Assembly: GCA_003453695.1 (NCBI GenBank) | Contig: DMNK01000154.1 | Span: forward strand, 3,894 to 15,655 | Direction: 5' to 3' | Source of the DNA: Acidimicrobiaceae bacterium | Lineage (GTDB): Bacteria > Actinomycetota > Acidimicrobiia > Acidimicrobiales > UBA8190 | Length of the DNA stretch: 11,762 bases | Shown here: one piece after another, positions 6,457-11,762 of the stretch | Layout: every line of letters begins with the position of its first letter | Numbering within the stretch: position 1 is the stretch's first letter | Notes under the pieces: model-generated | Seen by the model: only the letters and a program-made list of their open reading frames with translations | The model's database searches: none | What the model was told of the DNA's origin: nothing | Program-made: the position numbers and the translations under genes

Positions 6457-7013
6457 TGGCGACGACGACGGCACGTCCGTTCCTGGTGCACGGGGCCCAG
6501 CTGCGCCGGCAGGTGGGCACCCGGTGGCACGAGGTGCGCCACGGGGTGATCGAGGACCTGGCCTGCTCGGGTTCGGCTGTGCCCGAGGACGCCGAGGTCG
6601 AGGCCGACGTGGTGCTCGAGTCGGTGGTGGGGGGCGTGGCCGTGGCGGGCACGGTGCGGGCCAGGTGGGTCGGCACGTGCCGGAGGTGTCTCGAGCCGGC
6701 GACAGACACGCTGGTCGTGCCGGTGCGCGAGCACTTCACTGAAGGCGGCGACGGCGAGGAGACCTACCCGCTGCACGACGGCGAAGTGGATCTCGAGCCC
6801 ATGGTGCGCGATGCGGTGTTGCTCGAGCTGCCCCAGGCGCCGTTGTGCCGGCCCGAGTGCCTGGGGCTGTGCCCGTGGTGCGGGGTGAACCGCAACGAGG
6901 AGCAGTGCACCTGCGAACCGCCGCGACGGGAGCGGTGGGCGGCGTTGGACGCGCTCAAGGGTCTCGAGGGCTCCGCCGGCACGGCGGGCCCCGAGGGCAC
7001 CGGCCGCCGCTAA
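6456..7013 (+). CDS. DUF177 (YceD-family) protein with Cys cluster
   Basis: This is a 185-residue YceD/DUF177 protein. The family is almost always encoded immediately before rpmF, and it has been linked to 23S rRNA accumulation or large-subunit production in E. coli and plant organelles; the biochemical activity is not settled. The signature is visible: TCRRCLEP (Cys75, Cys78), an acidic stretch with DLEPMVRDAVLLELP, then a C-terminal cluster of six cysteines (131, 135, 139, 142, 151, 153) of the form C-x3-C-x3-C-x2-CG-x8-C-x-C, probably metal-binding. The start at ATG 6456 is preferred for its ribosome-binding spacing; GTG 6453 would give the GTGA overlap used elsewhere here, and ATG 6450 is also possible. 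The stop TAA is part of the candidate rpmF -10. The Gly-rich tail looks disordered. Confidence 0.88.
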   Translation: MATTTARPFLVHGAQLRRQVGTRWHEVRHGVIEDLACSGSAVPEDAEVEADVVLESVVGGVAVAGTVRARWVGTCRRCLEPATDTLVVPVREHFTEGGDGEETYPLHDGEVDLEPMVRDAVLLELPQAPLCRPECLGLCPWCGVNRNEEQCTCEPPRRERWAALDALKGLEGSAGTAGPEGTGRR

Positions 7014-7016
7014 CCT
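7011..7016 (+). promoter_or_regulatory. Candidate rpmF -10 element
   Basis: TAACCT, which includes the DUF177 stop codon, fits TANNNT and is identical to the candidate rpmB -10. It lies 30 nt before the rpmF ATG, allowing a short leader that contains the GAGGTG site. It would give rpmF-plsX their own promoter in addition to read-through. Confidence 0.4.
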
Positions 7017-7033
7017 GTTCCGTCCCCCGACCT

Positions 7034-7039
7034 GAGGTG
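7034..7039 (+). promoter_or_regulatory. Ribosome binding site of rpmF
   Basis: GAGGTG is complementary to the 16S 3' end and sits 7 nt before the ATG at 7047. Confidence 0.8.
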
Positions 7040-7046
7040 TTGAGCG

Positions 7047-7226
7047 ATGGCCGTCCCCAAGAAGAAGACCTCCAAGGCCAAGGGCCGTAGCCGCCGGGCG
7101 GCCAACTGGGTGCTCAACCTTCCCGCCCGCAGCGTGTGCCCGCATTGCAACCAGGCCAAGCTGCCGCACGTGGTGTGCCCGAACTGCGGCTGGTACAAGG
7201 GCCGGCAGGCTGTAGAGATCGACTAG
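7047..7226 (+). CDS. rpmF: 50S ribosomal protein L32 (zinc-binding form)
   Basis: L32 of the large ribosomal subunit, 59 residues. The N-terminus MAVPKKKTSKAKGRSRRA is nearly diagnostic for the family. Two CxxC pairs (Cys31/Cys34 in CPHC and Cys44/Cys47 in CPNC) form the zinc ribbon. The last base of the TAG stop is the first base of the chosen plsX GTG, so translation of the two is probably coupled. The order DUF177-rpmF-plsX is conserved across many bacteria and ties ribosome synthesis to membrane lipid supply. Confidence 0.96.
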   Translation: MAVPKKKTSKAKGRSRRAANWVLNLPARSVCPHCNQAKLPHVVCPNCGWYKGRQAVEID

Positions 7227-8257
7227 TGGCGGCCGCCACCGTGCGCCGTCCCGGCGGGCCGGCGGACAAGGACCTCCCCGTGGCCGTGGACGCCATGGGG
7301 GGAGACAAGGCCCCGGGAGAGATCGTGGCCGGCGCCGTGCAGGCGGCAGGCGAGCTCGGTGTGGGCGTCGTCCTCGTCGGGCGGCCCGAGGAGATCGGCG
7401 ACGCCGGTGGTCTCGAGGTGATCGAGGCCACCGAGGTGATCGCCATGGACGAGGACCCGGCCCAGTCGGTCCGTCGCAAGAAGGACTCGTCGTTGGTGCG
7501 TGCCGCCGAGGCGGTGCGCGACGGCCGCGCTCTGGCCATGGTCTCGGCGGGCAACACCGGCGCCACCATGGCCAGCGCCCTGCTGCGCATGGGCCGGCTG
7601 CCCGGCGTGGTCCGCCCCGCCATCGCCACCCCCGTCCCGAGGCCCGGCGCCACTCCGACCGTCCTCGTCGACGCCGGCGCCAACGCCGAGTGCACCGCCG
7701 CCATGCTGGTGCAGTTCGCCCAGATGGCGGCCGCCTACGTGTCGGCCCGCTACGGGGTCGAGGAGCCGACGGTGGCGTTGCTGTCCATCGGTGAGGAGCC
7801 CACCAAGGGCACGCCCCTGGTCAAGGAGGCCCACACCGCCTTGGAGGCGGCCGCCGGAGTGCGCTTTGTGGGCAACGTGGAGGGTCGCGACCTGCTCCCC
7901 GGAACGGCCGACGTCGTGGTCACCGACGGGTTCACCGGCAACGTCGCCTTGAAGACCCTGGAAGGGGCCCTGCGCTTCTTCATGGATGCCCTGGCGGAGG
8001 TGCTGGGCCGCGACGACGCCACCCGGCAGGCAGCGGAGGCCCTGCTGCCCCACCTGGCGCCGCTGGCAGCGGACTTCGACCCGGACAACACCGGTGGGGC
8101 CATGCTCCTCGGGCTGGACGGGGTGTGTGTGATCAGCCACGGCTCATCGTCGGCCCGCGCCGTCGTGTCCGCCGTCCGCGTGGCCCACGACGTGGCCGTG
8201 GGCGGCCTGGTCGGGCGCTTGGCGGGGTCGGTGTCCTCGGTTTCCGCTGCTGGGTGA
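7226..8257 (+). CDS. plsX: Phosphate acyltransferase PlsX
   Basis: PlsX converts acyl-ACP and phosphate into acyl-phosphate, the donor for PlsY in the first step of phospholipid synthesis. It is a peripheral membrane protein in characterised species. Family motifs are present: VAVDAMGGDKAP (19-30), VSAGNTGATMAS (106-117), GNVEGRDLL (216-224), TDGFTGNVALKTLEG (233-247) and a C-terminal GGAMLLGLDGVCVISHGSS. At 343 residues it has the normal length. The start is uncertain. GTG 7226 overlaps the rpmF stop (TAGTG) and is used here; GTG 7241 and GTG 7280 are in frame, and the latter would begin directly at VAVDAMGGD. No strong Shine-Dalgarno favours any. The fabH, fabD and fabG genes often found next to plsX are absent, and acpP follows after 121 bp. 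Confidence 0.95.
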   Translation: MAAATVRRPGGPADKDLPVAVDAMGGDKAPGEIVAGAVQAAGELGVGVVLVGRPEEIGDAGGLEVIEATEVIAMDEDPAQSVRRKKDSSLVRAAEAVRDGRALAMVSAGNTGATMASALLRMGRLPGVVRPAIATPVPRPGATPTVLVDAGANAECTAAMLVQFAQMAAAYVSARYGVEEPTVALLSIGEEPTKGTPLVKEAHTALEAAAGVRFVGNVEGRDLLPGTADVVVTDGFTGNVALKTLEGALRFFMDALAEVLGRDDATRQAAEALLPHLAPLAADFDPDNTGGAMLLGLDGVCVISHGSSSARAVVSAVRVAHDVAVGGLVGRLAGSVSSVSAAG

Positions 8258-8306
8258 GGGGCTGCCCACGGGCTGAGGTCGTGCCGGTTCGGCCGCCCCC
8301 ACCAGG

Positions 8307-8312
8307 TAGGAT
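8307..8312 (+). promoter_or_regulatory. Candidate acpP -10 element
   Basis: TAGGAT in the plsX-acpP gap fits TANNNT. Transcription would start near 8319-8320 and give a leader of about 60 nt. Upstream bases offer only a weak -35. ACP is a very abundant protein, so its own promoter is plausible. Confidence 0.45.
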
Positions 8313-8330
8313 TCGGCCCGAACCGAGCTG

Positions 8331-8356
8331 CCGTGCACGGGGCTCGGCGCCCCGTG
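8331..8356 (+). promoter_or_regulatory. Hairpin in the acpP leader
   Basis: CACGGGGC (8336-8343) and GCCCCGTG (8349-8356) form a perfect 8-bp stem with loop TCGGC. The left arm overlaps a separate perfect 10-bp palindrome, CCGTGCACGG (8331-8340), so the two folds exclude each other. It lies downstream of the candidate -10 and 12 nt before the ribosome site. There is no T-tract, so a leader structure or plsX transcript-end stabiliser is more likely than a simple terminator. Function unknown. Confidence 0.45.
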
Positions 8357-8368
8357 AGACGACCCCGC

Positions 8369-8373
8369 AGGAG
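8369..8373 (+). promoter_or_regulatory. Ribosome binding site of acpP
   Basis: AGGAG lies 5 nt before the GTG at 8379 and supports that start. Confidence 0.75.
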
Positions 8374-8378
8374 ACCAG

Positions 8379-8675
8379 GTGCCCGCCGAGACCCACGTAG
8401 AGAAGGGGCCGCTCGACCGCCGCCAGGTGTTCGAGCTGATCCAGGAGCAGCTGGCCGACATCCTGGAGATCGAGCCGTCGGCCATCAGCGAGTCGTCCTC
8501 CTTCGCCGAGGACCTCGACGCCGACTCGCTGGCCCTCATCGAGCTCGTGGAAGCGCTCGAGGAGGAGCTCGGCGAGCGGACCGTCGGGTTCCGCATCGAG
8601 GACGAGGACCTCGAGGACCTGCGCACGGTCCGCGACGCGGTCGACTACGTCGTCGCCAAGCTCGGAGCGAGCTGA
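8379..8675 (+). CDS. acpP: Acyl carrier protein
   Basis: ACP carries growing fatty-acyl chains on a 4'-phosphopantetheine arm. The arm attaches at Ser50 in DLDADSLALIELVEALEEE (45-63), and the strongly acidic helix II after it is the usual partner-docking face. The C-terminal DLRTVRDAVDYV is also canonical. At 98 residues it is longer than the 77-80 of classical ACPs. About a dozen residues are added at the N-terminus, and roughly five more sit between helix II and helix III (GERTVGFRIEDED where E. coli has a shorter loop). It lies downstream of plsX, whose substrate is acyl-ACP, and upstream of rnc, an order also seen in Bacillus. A dedicated ACP for another pathway cannot be excluded, but context favours the fatty-acid synthesis ACP. 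Confidence 0.93.
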   Translation: MPAETHVEKGPLDRRQVFELIQEQLADILEIEPSAISESSSFAEDLDADSLALIELVEALEEELGERTVGFRIEDEDLEDLRTVRDAVDYVVAKLGAS

Positions 8676-8682
8676 GACGGCC

Positions 8683-9501
8683 CTGCACGCCGGCTCCGGT
8701 GGCGCCCCCGGCGCCGAGACCCCCTCGCTCGATCCTCTGGTCGCCCGCCTGGGGTTCGAGTTCCTCGATCCCGCCCTGCTGGCCCAGGCCCTGTCCCACC
8801 GTTCCTGGTGCGCCGAGGCAGGGGGCCTGCCCTCCAACGAGCGCCTGGAGTTCCTGGGCGACGCCGTGCTGGGGCTGGTGGTAGCCGAACACTGCTACCG
8901 CACCTATCCCGAGCTGCCCGAGGGGTCCCTGGCCAAGGTGCGGGCCGCCGTCGTGAACACCAACGTGCTGGCCGAGGTGGCCGACGAGCTGGAGCTGGGG
9001 GGCACCGTCCTTCTCGGCCGAGGTGAGGACGCCTCGGGGGGCCGTCACAAGGCGTCGATCCTCGCCAACTCCATGGAAGCCGTCATCGGGGCGGTGTACC
9101 TGGACCAGGGTTGGGAGGCGGCCTCGGCCATGGTCCTGCGCCTGCTCGGGACGCGCATCACCGAGGCGGCGGCCGGCCCCGGCGCCGAGGACTTCAAGAC
9201 CAGGCTGCAGGAGCTCGTGATCCGCCGGGCGGGGGAGCTGCCCCGCTACGAGGTGGACGGCGCCGGTCCCGACCACGCCCGGCGCTACACGGCCGCCGTC
9301 TACGTGGCGGGGGCGGCGGCGGGCAGGGGGGAGGGCCGGTCCAAGAAGGACGCCGAGCAGGCCGCCGCCCGGGAAGCCTGGGAGACCCTGGCCGGTTCCC
9401 GCCGGGGCGCAGGGCCGGCTGCGGGGGCGGGGGCGGCGGTGAGCGGAGCCGGGGCCGACGGCAGCGTCCCGGCCCCCGGCGGCGGACGAGACCATGCCTG
9501 A
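8683..9501 (+). CDS. rnc: Ribonuclease III (non-standard start)
   Basis: RNase III cleaves double-stranded RNA, notably in rRNA precursor processing. The catalytic domain has ALSHRSW and the signature NERLEFLGDAVLGLVV with Glu53, Glu56 and Asp60, then ANSMEAVIGAVYLDQG with Glu132; Asn129 stands where E. coli has Asp114. A double-stranded-RNA-binding domain follows (DFKTRLQELV to SKKDAEQAAAREAWETL), then an Ala/Gly-rich tail. The frame has no ATG, GTG or TTG between its upstream stop at 8437 and GTG 8866, and GTG 8866 would delete most of the catalytic signature. CTG 8683, 7 nt after the acpP stop, is proposed, giving 272 residues. Alternatives are ACG 8677 (GGAG 9 nt upstream), CTG 8737, or one missing base after GTG 8699. 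Identity is firm; the start is not. Confidence 0.9.
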   Translation: MHAGSGGAPGAETPSLDPLVARLGFEFLDPALLAQALSHRSWCAEAGGLPSNERLEFLGDAVLGLVVAEHCYRTYPELPEGSLAKVRAAVVNTNVLAEVADELELGGTVLLGRGEDASGGRHKASILANSMEAVIGAVYLDQGWEAASAMVLRLLGTRITEAAAGPGAEDFKTRLQELVIRRAGELPRYEVDGAGPDHARRYTAAVYVAGAAAGRGEGRSKKDAEQAAAREAWETLAGSRRGAGPAAGAGAAVSGAGADGSVPAPGGGRDHA

Positions 9502-10333
9502 GCTCCCCGAGGTCGAGACCATCCGCCGCGACCTCGAGAAGGAGGTGGTCGGCAAGCGCGTCAAGCAGGTCGAGGTGAAGGGCAAGCGTTCCGTGCGCCG
9601 CCACAAGACCTCGACGGAGTTCCGGGGCCGCCTCGAAGGTCGCAAGGTCGCCGCTGTGCGCCGCGCCGGGAAGTACCTGCTCGTCGACCTGGACGACGGC
9701 GACGTGCTCGTCGTGCATCTCGGGATGAGCGGCCAGCTGCTCCGGGCCAAGAGCGCCAAGGAGCCGCTCGAGCGGCACACCCACGTGGTGATCACCTTCA
9801 CCCAGGGCGGGCAGTTGCGATTCGTCGACCCCCGCACCTTCGGCGAGCTGTTCGTGACCAAGGCCGACGAGCTGGGGGCGGCCGTCTCCGAGCTGGCCCA
9901 TCTCGGCTTCGATCCCCTGGAGGACGTCATGAGCTGGGCGCGCTTCGGCATGATGCTCGCCGACAAGCACACGACGCTCAAGGGCCTCCTCATGGACCAG
10001 AAGTTCGTGGCCGGCATCGGCAACATCTACTCGGACGAGATCCTCTTCGCCGCCGGGCTGCGCTACGACCGGTTGTCGGACTCGCTCTCGGCCCAGGAGG
10101 TGCGCCGTCTGTACCGGGCCATGGTCGAGACGCTCACCGAGGCCGTGAAGATGCGCGGTTCGTCACTGGCCGACGAGCAGTACCGCGACCTGTACGGCGA
10201 GGTCGGCGAGTTCCAGGGCCAGCACCAGGTGTACGACCGCGAGGGGCAACCGTGTCGGCGGTGCCGGAATCCGCTCGTCAAAGTGCGGGTCAACGGCCGC
10301 TCCGCCTTCCTCTGCGAGCACTGCCAGATCTAG
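9494..10333 (+). CDS. mutM: Formamidopyrimidine-DNA glycosylase (Fpg)
   Basis: MutM removes 8-oxoguanine and ring-opened purines and cuts the abasic site. The N-terminus MPELPEVETIRRDLE provides the catalytic Pro2 and Glu3. Lys60 in RRAGKYLLVDL corresponds to the conserved Lys57 of E. coli. HLGMSGQL, DPRTFGEL and LLMDQKFVAGIGNIYSDE are family blocks. The C-terminal zinc finger is intact: Cys254, Cys257, Cys274 and Cys277, with NGRSAF in the loop. The 279 residues are standard, and PELPEVE separates it from Nei. The ATG start overlaps the rnc stop by 8 bp. It sits between rnc and smc as in Mycobacterium. A strong GC hairpin follows its stop codon. Confidence 0.96.
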   Translation: MPELPEVETIRRDLEKEVVGKRVKQVEVKGKRSVRRHKTSTEFRGRLEGRKVAAVRRAGKYLLVDLDDGDVLVVHLGMSGQLLRAKSAKEPLERHTHVVITFTQGGQLRFVDPRTFGELFVTKADELGAAVSELAHLGFDPLEDVMSWARFGMMLADKHTTLKGLLMDQKFVAGIGNIYSDEILFAAGLRYDRLSDSLSAQEVRRLYRAMVETLTEAVKMRGSSLADEQYRDLYGEVGEFQGQHQVYDREGQPCRRCRNPLVKVRVNGRSAFLCEHCQI

Positions 10334-10342
10334 GCCGGAGCC

Positions 10343-10367
10343 GGGCCCGGGCGGTCCCCCGGGCGCC
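10343..10367 (+). terminator. GC-rich hairpin after mutM
   Basis: Ten bases after the mutM stop, arms GCCCGGG (10345-10351) and CCCGGGC (10358-10364) pair perfectly around loop CGGTCC. The stem extends by two more G-C pairs past a bulged G at 10365. There is no T-tract. It would end or attenuate the upstream operon just before the separate smc promoter. The function is inferred. Confidence 0.45.
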
Positions 10368-10380
10368 CCGGGACGGCCGG

Positions 10381-10386
10381 TAGGGT
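10381..10386 (+). promoter_or_regulatory. Candidate smc -10 element (possibly leaderless)
   Basis: TAGGGT fits TANNNT and ends 9 nt before the smc ATG. There is no Shine-Dalgarno in the 62-bp gap. Together with the hairpin just upstream, this suggests smc starts its own, perhaps leaderless, transcript. Confidence 0.5.
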
Positions 10387-10395
10387 GGCCGCAAA

Positions 10396-11762
10396 ATGTT
10401 CCTCAAGTCGCTCACCTTGAAGGGCTTCAAGTCCTTCGCCGACCCCGCCACCTTGTACTTCGAGCCCGGTATCACCGTGGTGGTGGGACCGAACGGAAGC
10501 GGAAAGTCCAACGTGGTGGACAGCGTCGCCTGGGTGCTCGGCGCCCAGGGGCCGCGCACCGTCCGTTCGTCGAAGATGGAGGACGTCATCTTCGCCGGGT
10601 CCGCCGACCGCCCTGCGCTGGGGCGCGCCGAGGTCTCGCTCACCATCGACAACCGGGCGGGGCGGCTACCCGGTGGCCTGGCCGAGATCACCATCACCCG
10701 CACGCTGTTCCGATCCGGCGACAGCGAGTACGCCATCAACGGCCAGCCCTGCCGGCTCCTCGACGTCCAGGAGCTGTTGTCGGACTCCGGGGTGGGGCGC
10801 CAGCAGCACGTGATCGTCGGCCAGGGCCAGCTGGACGGCATCTTGAACGCCCGGCCCGAGGACCGCCGGGCCGTGATCGAGGAGGCGGCCGGGGTGCTCA
10901 AGCACCGCCGGCGCCGGGAGCGGGCCGAGCGTCGCCTGGCCGCGGCCGAGGAGAACCTCGACCGCCTCGCCGACCTGCTGCGCGAGGTGCGCCGCCAGAT
11001 GCGGCCCCTCGAGCGCCAAGCGGCGGCGGCGCGTTCGCACGCCGTGCTGGCCGACGAGTTGCGGGGGCTGCGCCTCTATCTCGTGGGACGTGAGCTGTCG
11101 GCGCTGGAGGAACGCCGCCGGTCCGGCGCCGCCGACTGCGAGCGCCTGCGCACCCACGAGGACGTCCTGCGCCGGACGATGGCGGAGCTCGACGTGGCCG
11201 CCGACGCCGCTGCCGCCGAGCTGTCTGCTCGGCGCGGCGAGGACCTGGTGGTGGCGCTCACCCGCGCCCAGGCCCTGGCCGAGCGGTGCCGGGGGATGGG
11301 GGCGGTGCTCGCCGAGCGGCGCCGCTCGCTGGTGCGGGACCTGGAGGCGGCGGCCGACGTGGACGTGGTGTCGACGCTGGAGGCCGATGCCGCCCGGCTG
11401 GCCGCCGAGCTGGCTGCGCTCGGCGCCCAAGAGGGGGCGCTCGAACCTGAGCGCGCCCAGCTGGCGTCGGGACAGCGGGAGCTGGCGGCGGCGGTCTCCG
11501 AGCATCAGGCGGCCTTCGCCGACGAGGCGGGGCTGCGACGGGCCGAGGAGGCCTTCGCCGTGGCCCAGGGACAGCTGGCCCCCCGCCGTGCCGCCATCGA
11601 GCGGGACCAAGCCAGCTTGGAGCGCGTGGAGCAGCGGCTGGCCTCGATGGCCGAGCGCCGGGCCGGGCTCGAGAGCGAGCGGGCCGGGCTGCGCCGGCAG
11701 GCCGACGAGCTCGTCACCGAGCTCGACCTGGCCGAGCCGGCCGCCGAGCGGGGCGGCCGCGC
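10396..11762 (+). CDS. smc: Chromosome segregation protein SMC, 3' end missing
   Basis: SMC is the ATPase of condensin, which with ScpA and ScpB loads near the origin and organises and separates daughter chromosomes. The visible 455 residues cover the N-terminal half-head and part of the first coiled-coil arm. The start [16 protein letters not shown] and Walker [20 protein letters not shown] (GPNGSGKS at 31-38) are diagnostic. [20 protein letters not shown] and [21 protein letters not shown] follow, then a long Ala/Glu/Arg-rich helix (from about 175 onward) with no stop to the window edge. The full protein should be near 1,150-1,200 residues, so the hinge, return arm and Walker B half lie outside. 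The ATG start is fixed by the conserved N-terminus. In related genomes ftsY usually comes next. Confidence 0.97.
   Translation, partial: MFLKSLTLKGFKSFADPATLYFEPGITVVVGPNGSGKSNVVDSVAWVLGAQGPRTVRSSKMEDVIFAGSADRPALGRAEVSLTIDNRAGRLPGGLAEITITRTLFRSGDSEYAINGQPCRLLDVQELLSDSGVGRQQHVIVGQGQLDGILNARPEDRRAVIEEAAGVLKHRRRRERAERRLAAAEENLDRLADLLREVRRQMRPLERQAAAARSHAVLADELRGLRLYLVGRELSALEERRRSGAADCERLRTHEDVLRRTMAELDVAADAAAAELSARRGEDLVVALTRAQALAERCRGMGAVLAERRRSLVRDLEAAADVDVVSTLEADAARLAAELAALGAQEGALEPERAQLASGQRELAAAVSEHQAAFADEAGLRRAEEAFAVAQGQLAPRRAAIERDQASLERVEQRLASMAERRAGLESERAGLRRQADELVTELDLAEPAAERGGR

Noticed and set aside
5739..7169. A 476-codon minus-strand open frame across the sepIVA-like and DUF177 genes.
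   Set aside because: It spans several well-supported plus-strand genes, and its composition is low-complexity Ser/Arg/Ala. No ribosome site or family motif was seen.
10334..10395. The GC palindromes before smc as a phage attachment or replication site.
   Set aside because: No integrase, DnaA-like boxes or AT-rich unwinding region is nearby. A hairpin after the mutM stop is the simpler reading.
1..11762. A hidden defence, toxin-antitoxin, mobile or biosynthetic system.
   Set aside because: All 14 coding regions belong to core families, coding density leaves no gap over 125 bases, and no cassette or element boundaries were found.

Overview
The window is very GC-rich, protein-dense bacterial chromosome. 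Its gene content and order, together with frequent GTG starts, TANNNT -10 boxes set close to start codons, a DevR/DosR-type regulator and a SepIVA-like septation protein, point to Actinomycetota. An Acidimicrobiia-like lineage is my guess, but the window alone cannot prove the class. No rRNA, tRNA, CRISPR array, transposon, phage gene or attachment site was seen.

Layout. From position 2 to 478 runs the 3' part of a NarL/LuxR-family response regulator that aligns without gaps to mycobacterial DevR (DosR). It converges on rpmB (ribosomal protein L28, minus strand), with a nested hairpin between the two stop codons. rpmB is divergent from fakA. The 58-bp gap between them carries two proposed -10 boxes, one per strand, that physically overlap. 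From fakA everything reads rightward: fakA, recG, rsmD, coaD, a sepIVA-like coiled-coil gene, the DUF177 gene, rpmF, plsX, acpP, rnc, mutM and smc (cut by the right edge). Most junctions are overlaps (GTGA, TGATG, TAGTG), so this is a chain of coupled genes with internal promoters proposed before rsmD, rpmF, acpP and smc.

How the genes relate. FakA (fatty-acid kinase subunit), PlsX (acyl-phosphate synthase) and ACP belong to phospholipid precursor supply. CoaD makes dephospho-CoA, precursor of the CoA that donates the ACP arm. L28, L32, RsmD, DUF177 and RNase III serve ribosome production. RecG and MutM repair DNA, SMC organises the chromosome, and the SepIVA-like protein probably acts in septation and envelope growth. 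The region therefore couples growth, envelope, ribosome and chromosome functions. Its order looks like two clusters that are separate in Bacillus subtilis (rpmB-yloV-recG-plsX-acpA-rnc-smc and rsmD-coaD-ylbN-rpmF) joined together.

I see no new defence, mobile or biosynthetic system here. The points most worth a second look are an rnc gene with no ATG/GTG/TTG start that keeps its catalytic motif, a shortened SepIVA homologue, a perfect 9-bp tandem repeat in the rsmD tail, the overlapping divergent rpmB/fakA promoters, and a recurring TANNNT-to-start spacing of 8-9 nt that suggests leaderless transcripts.
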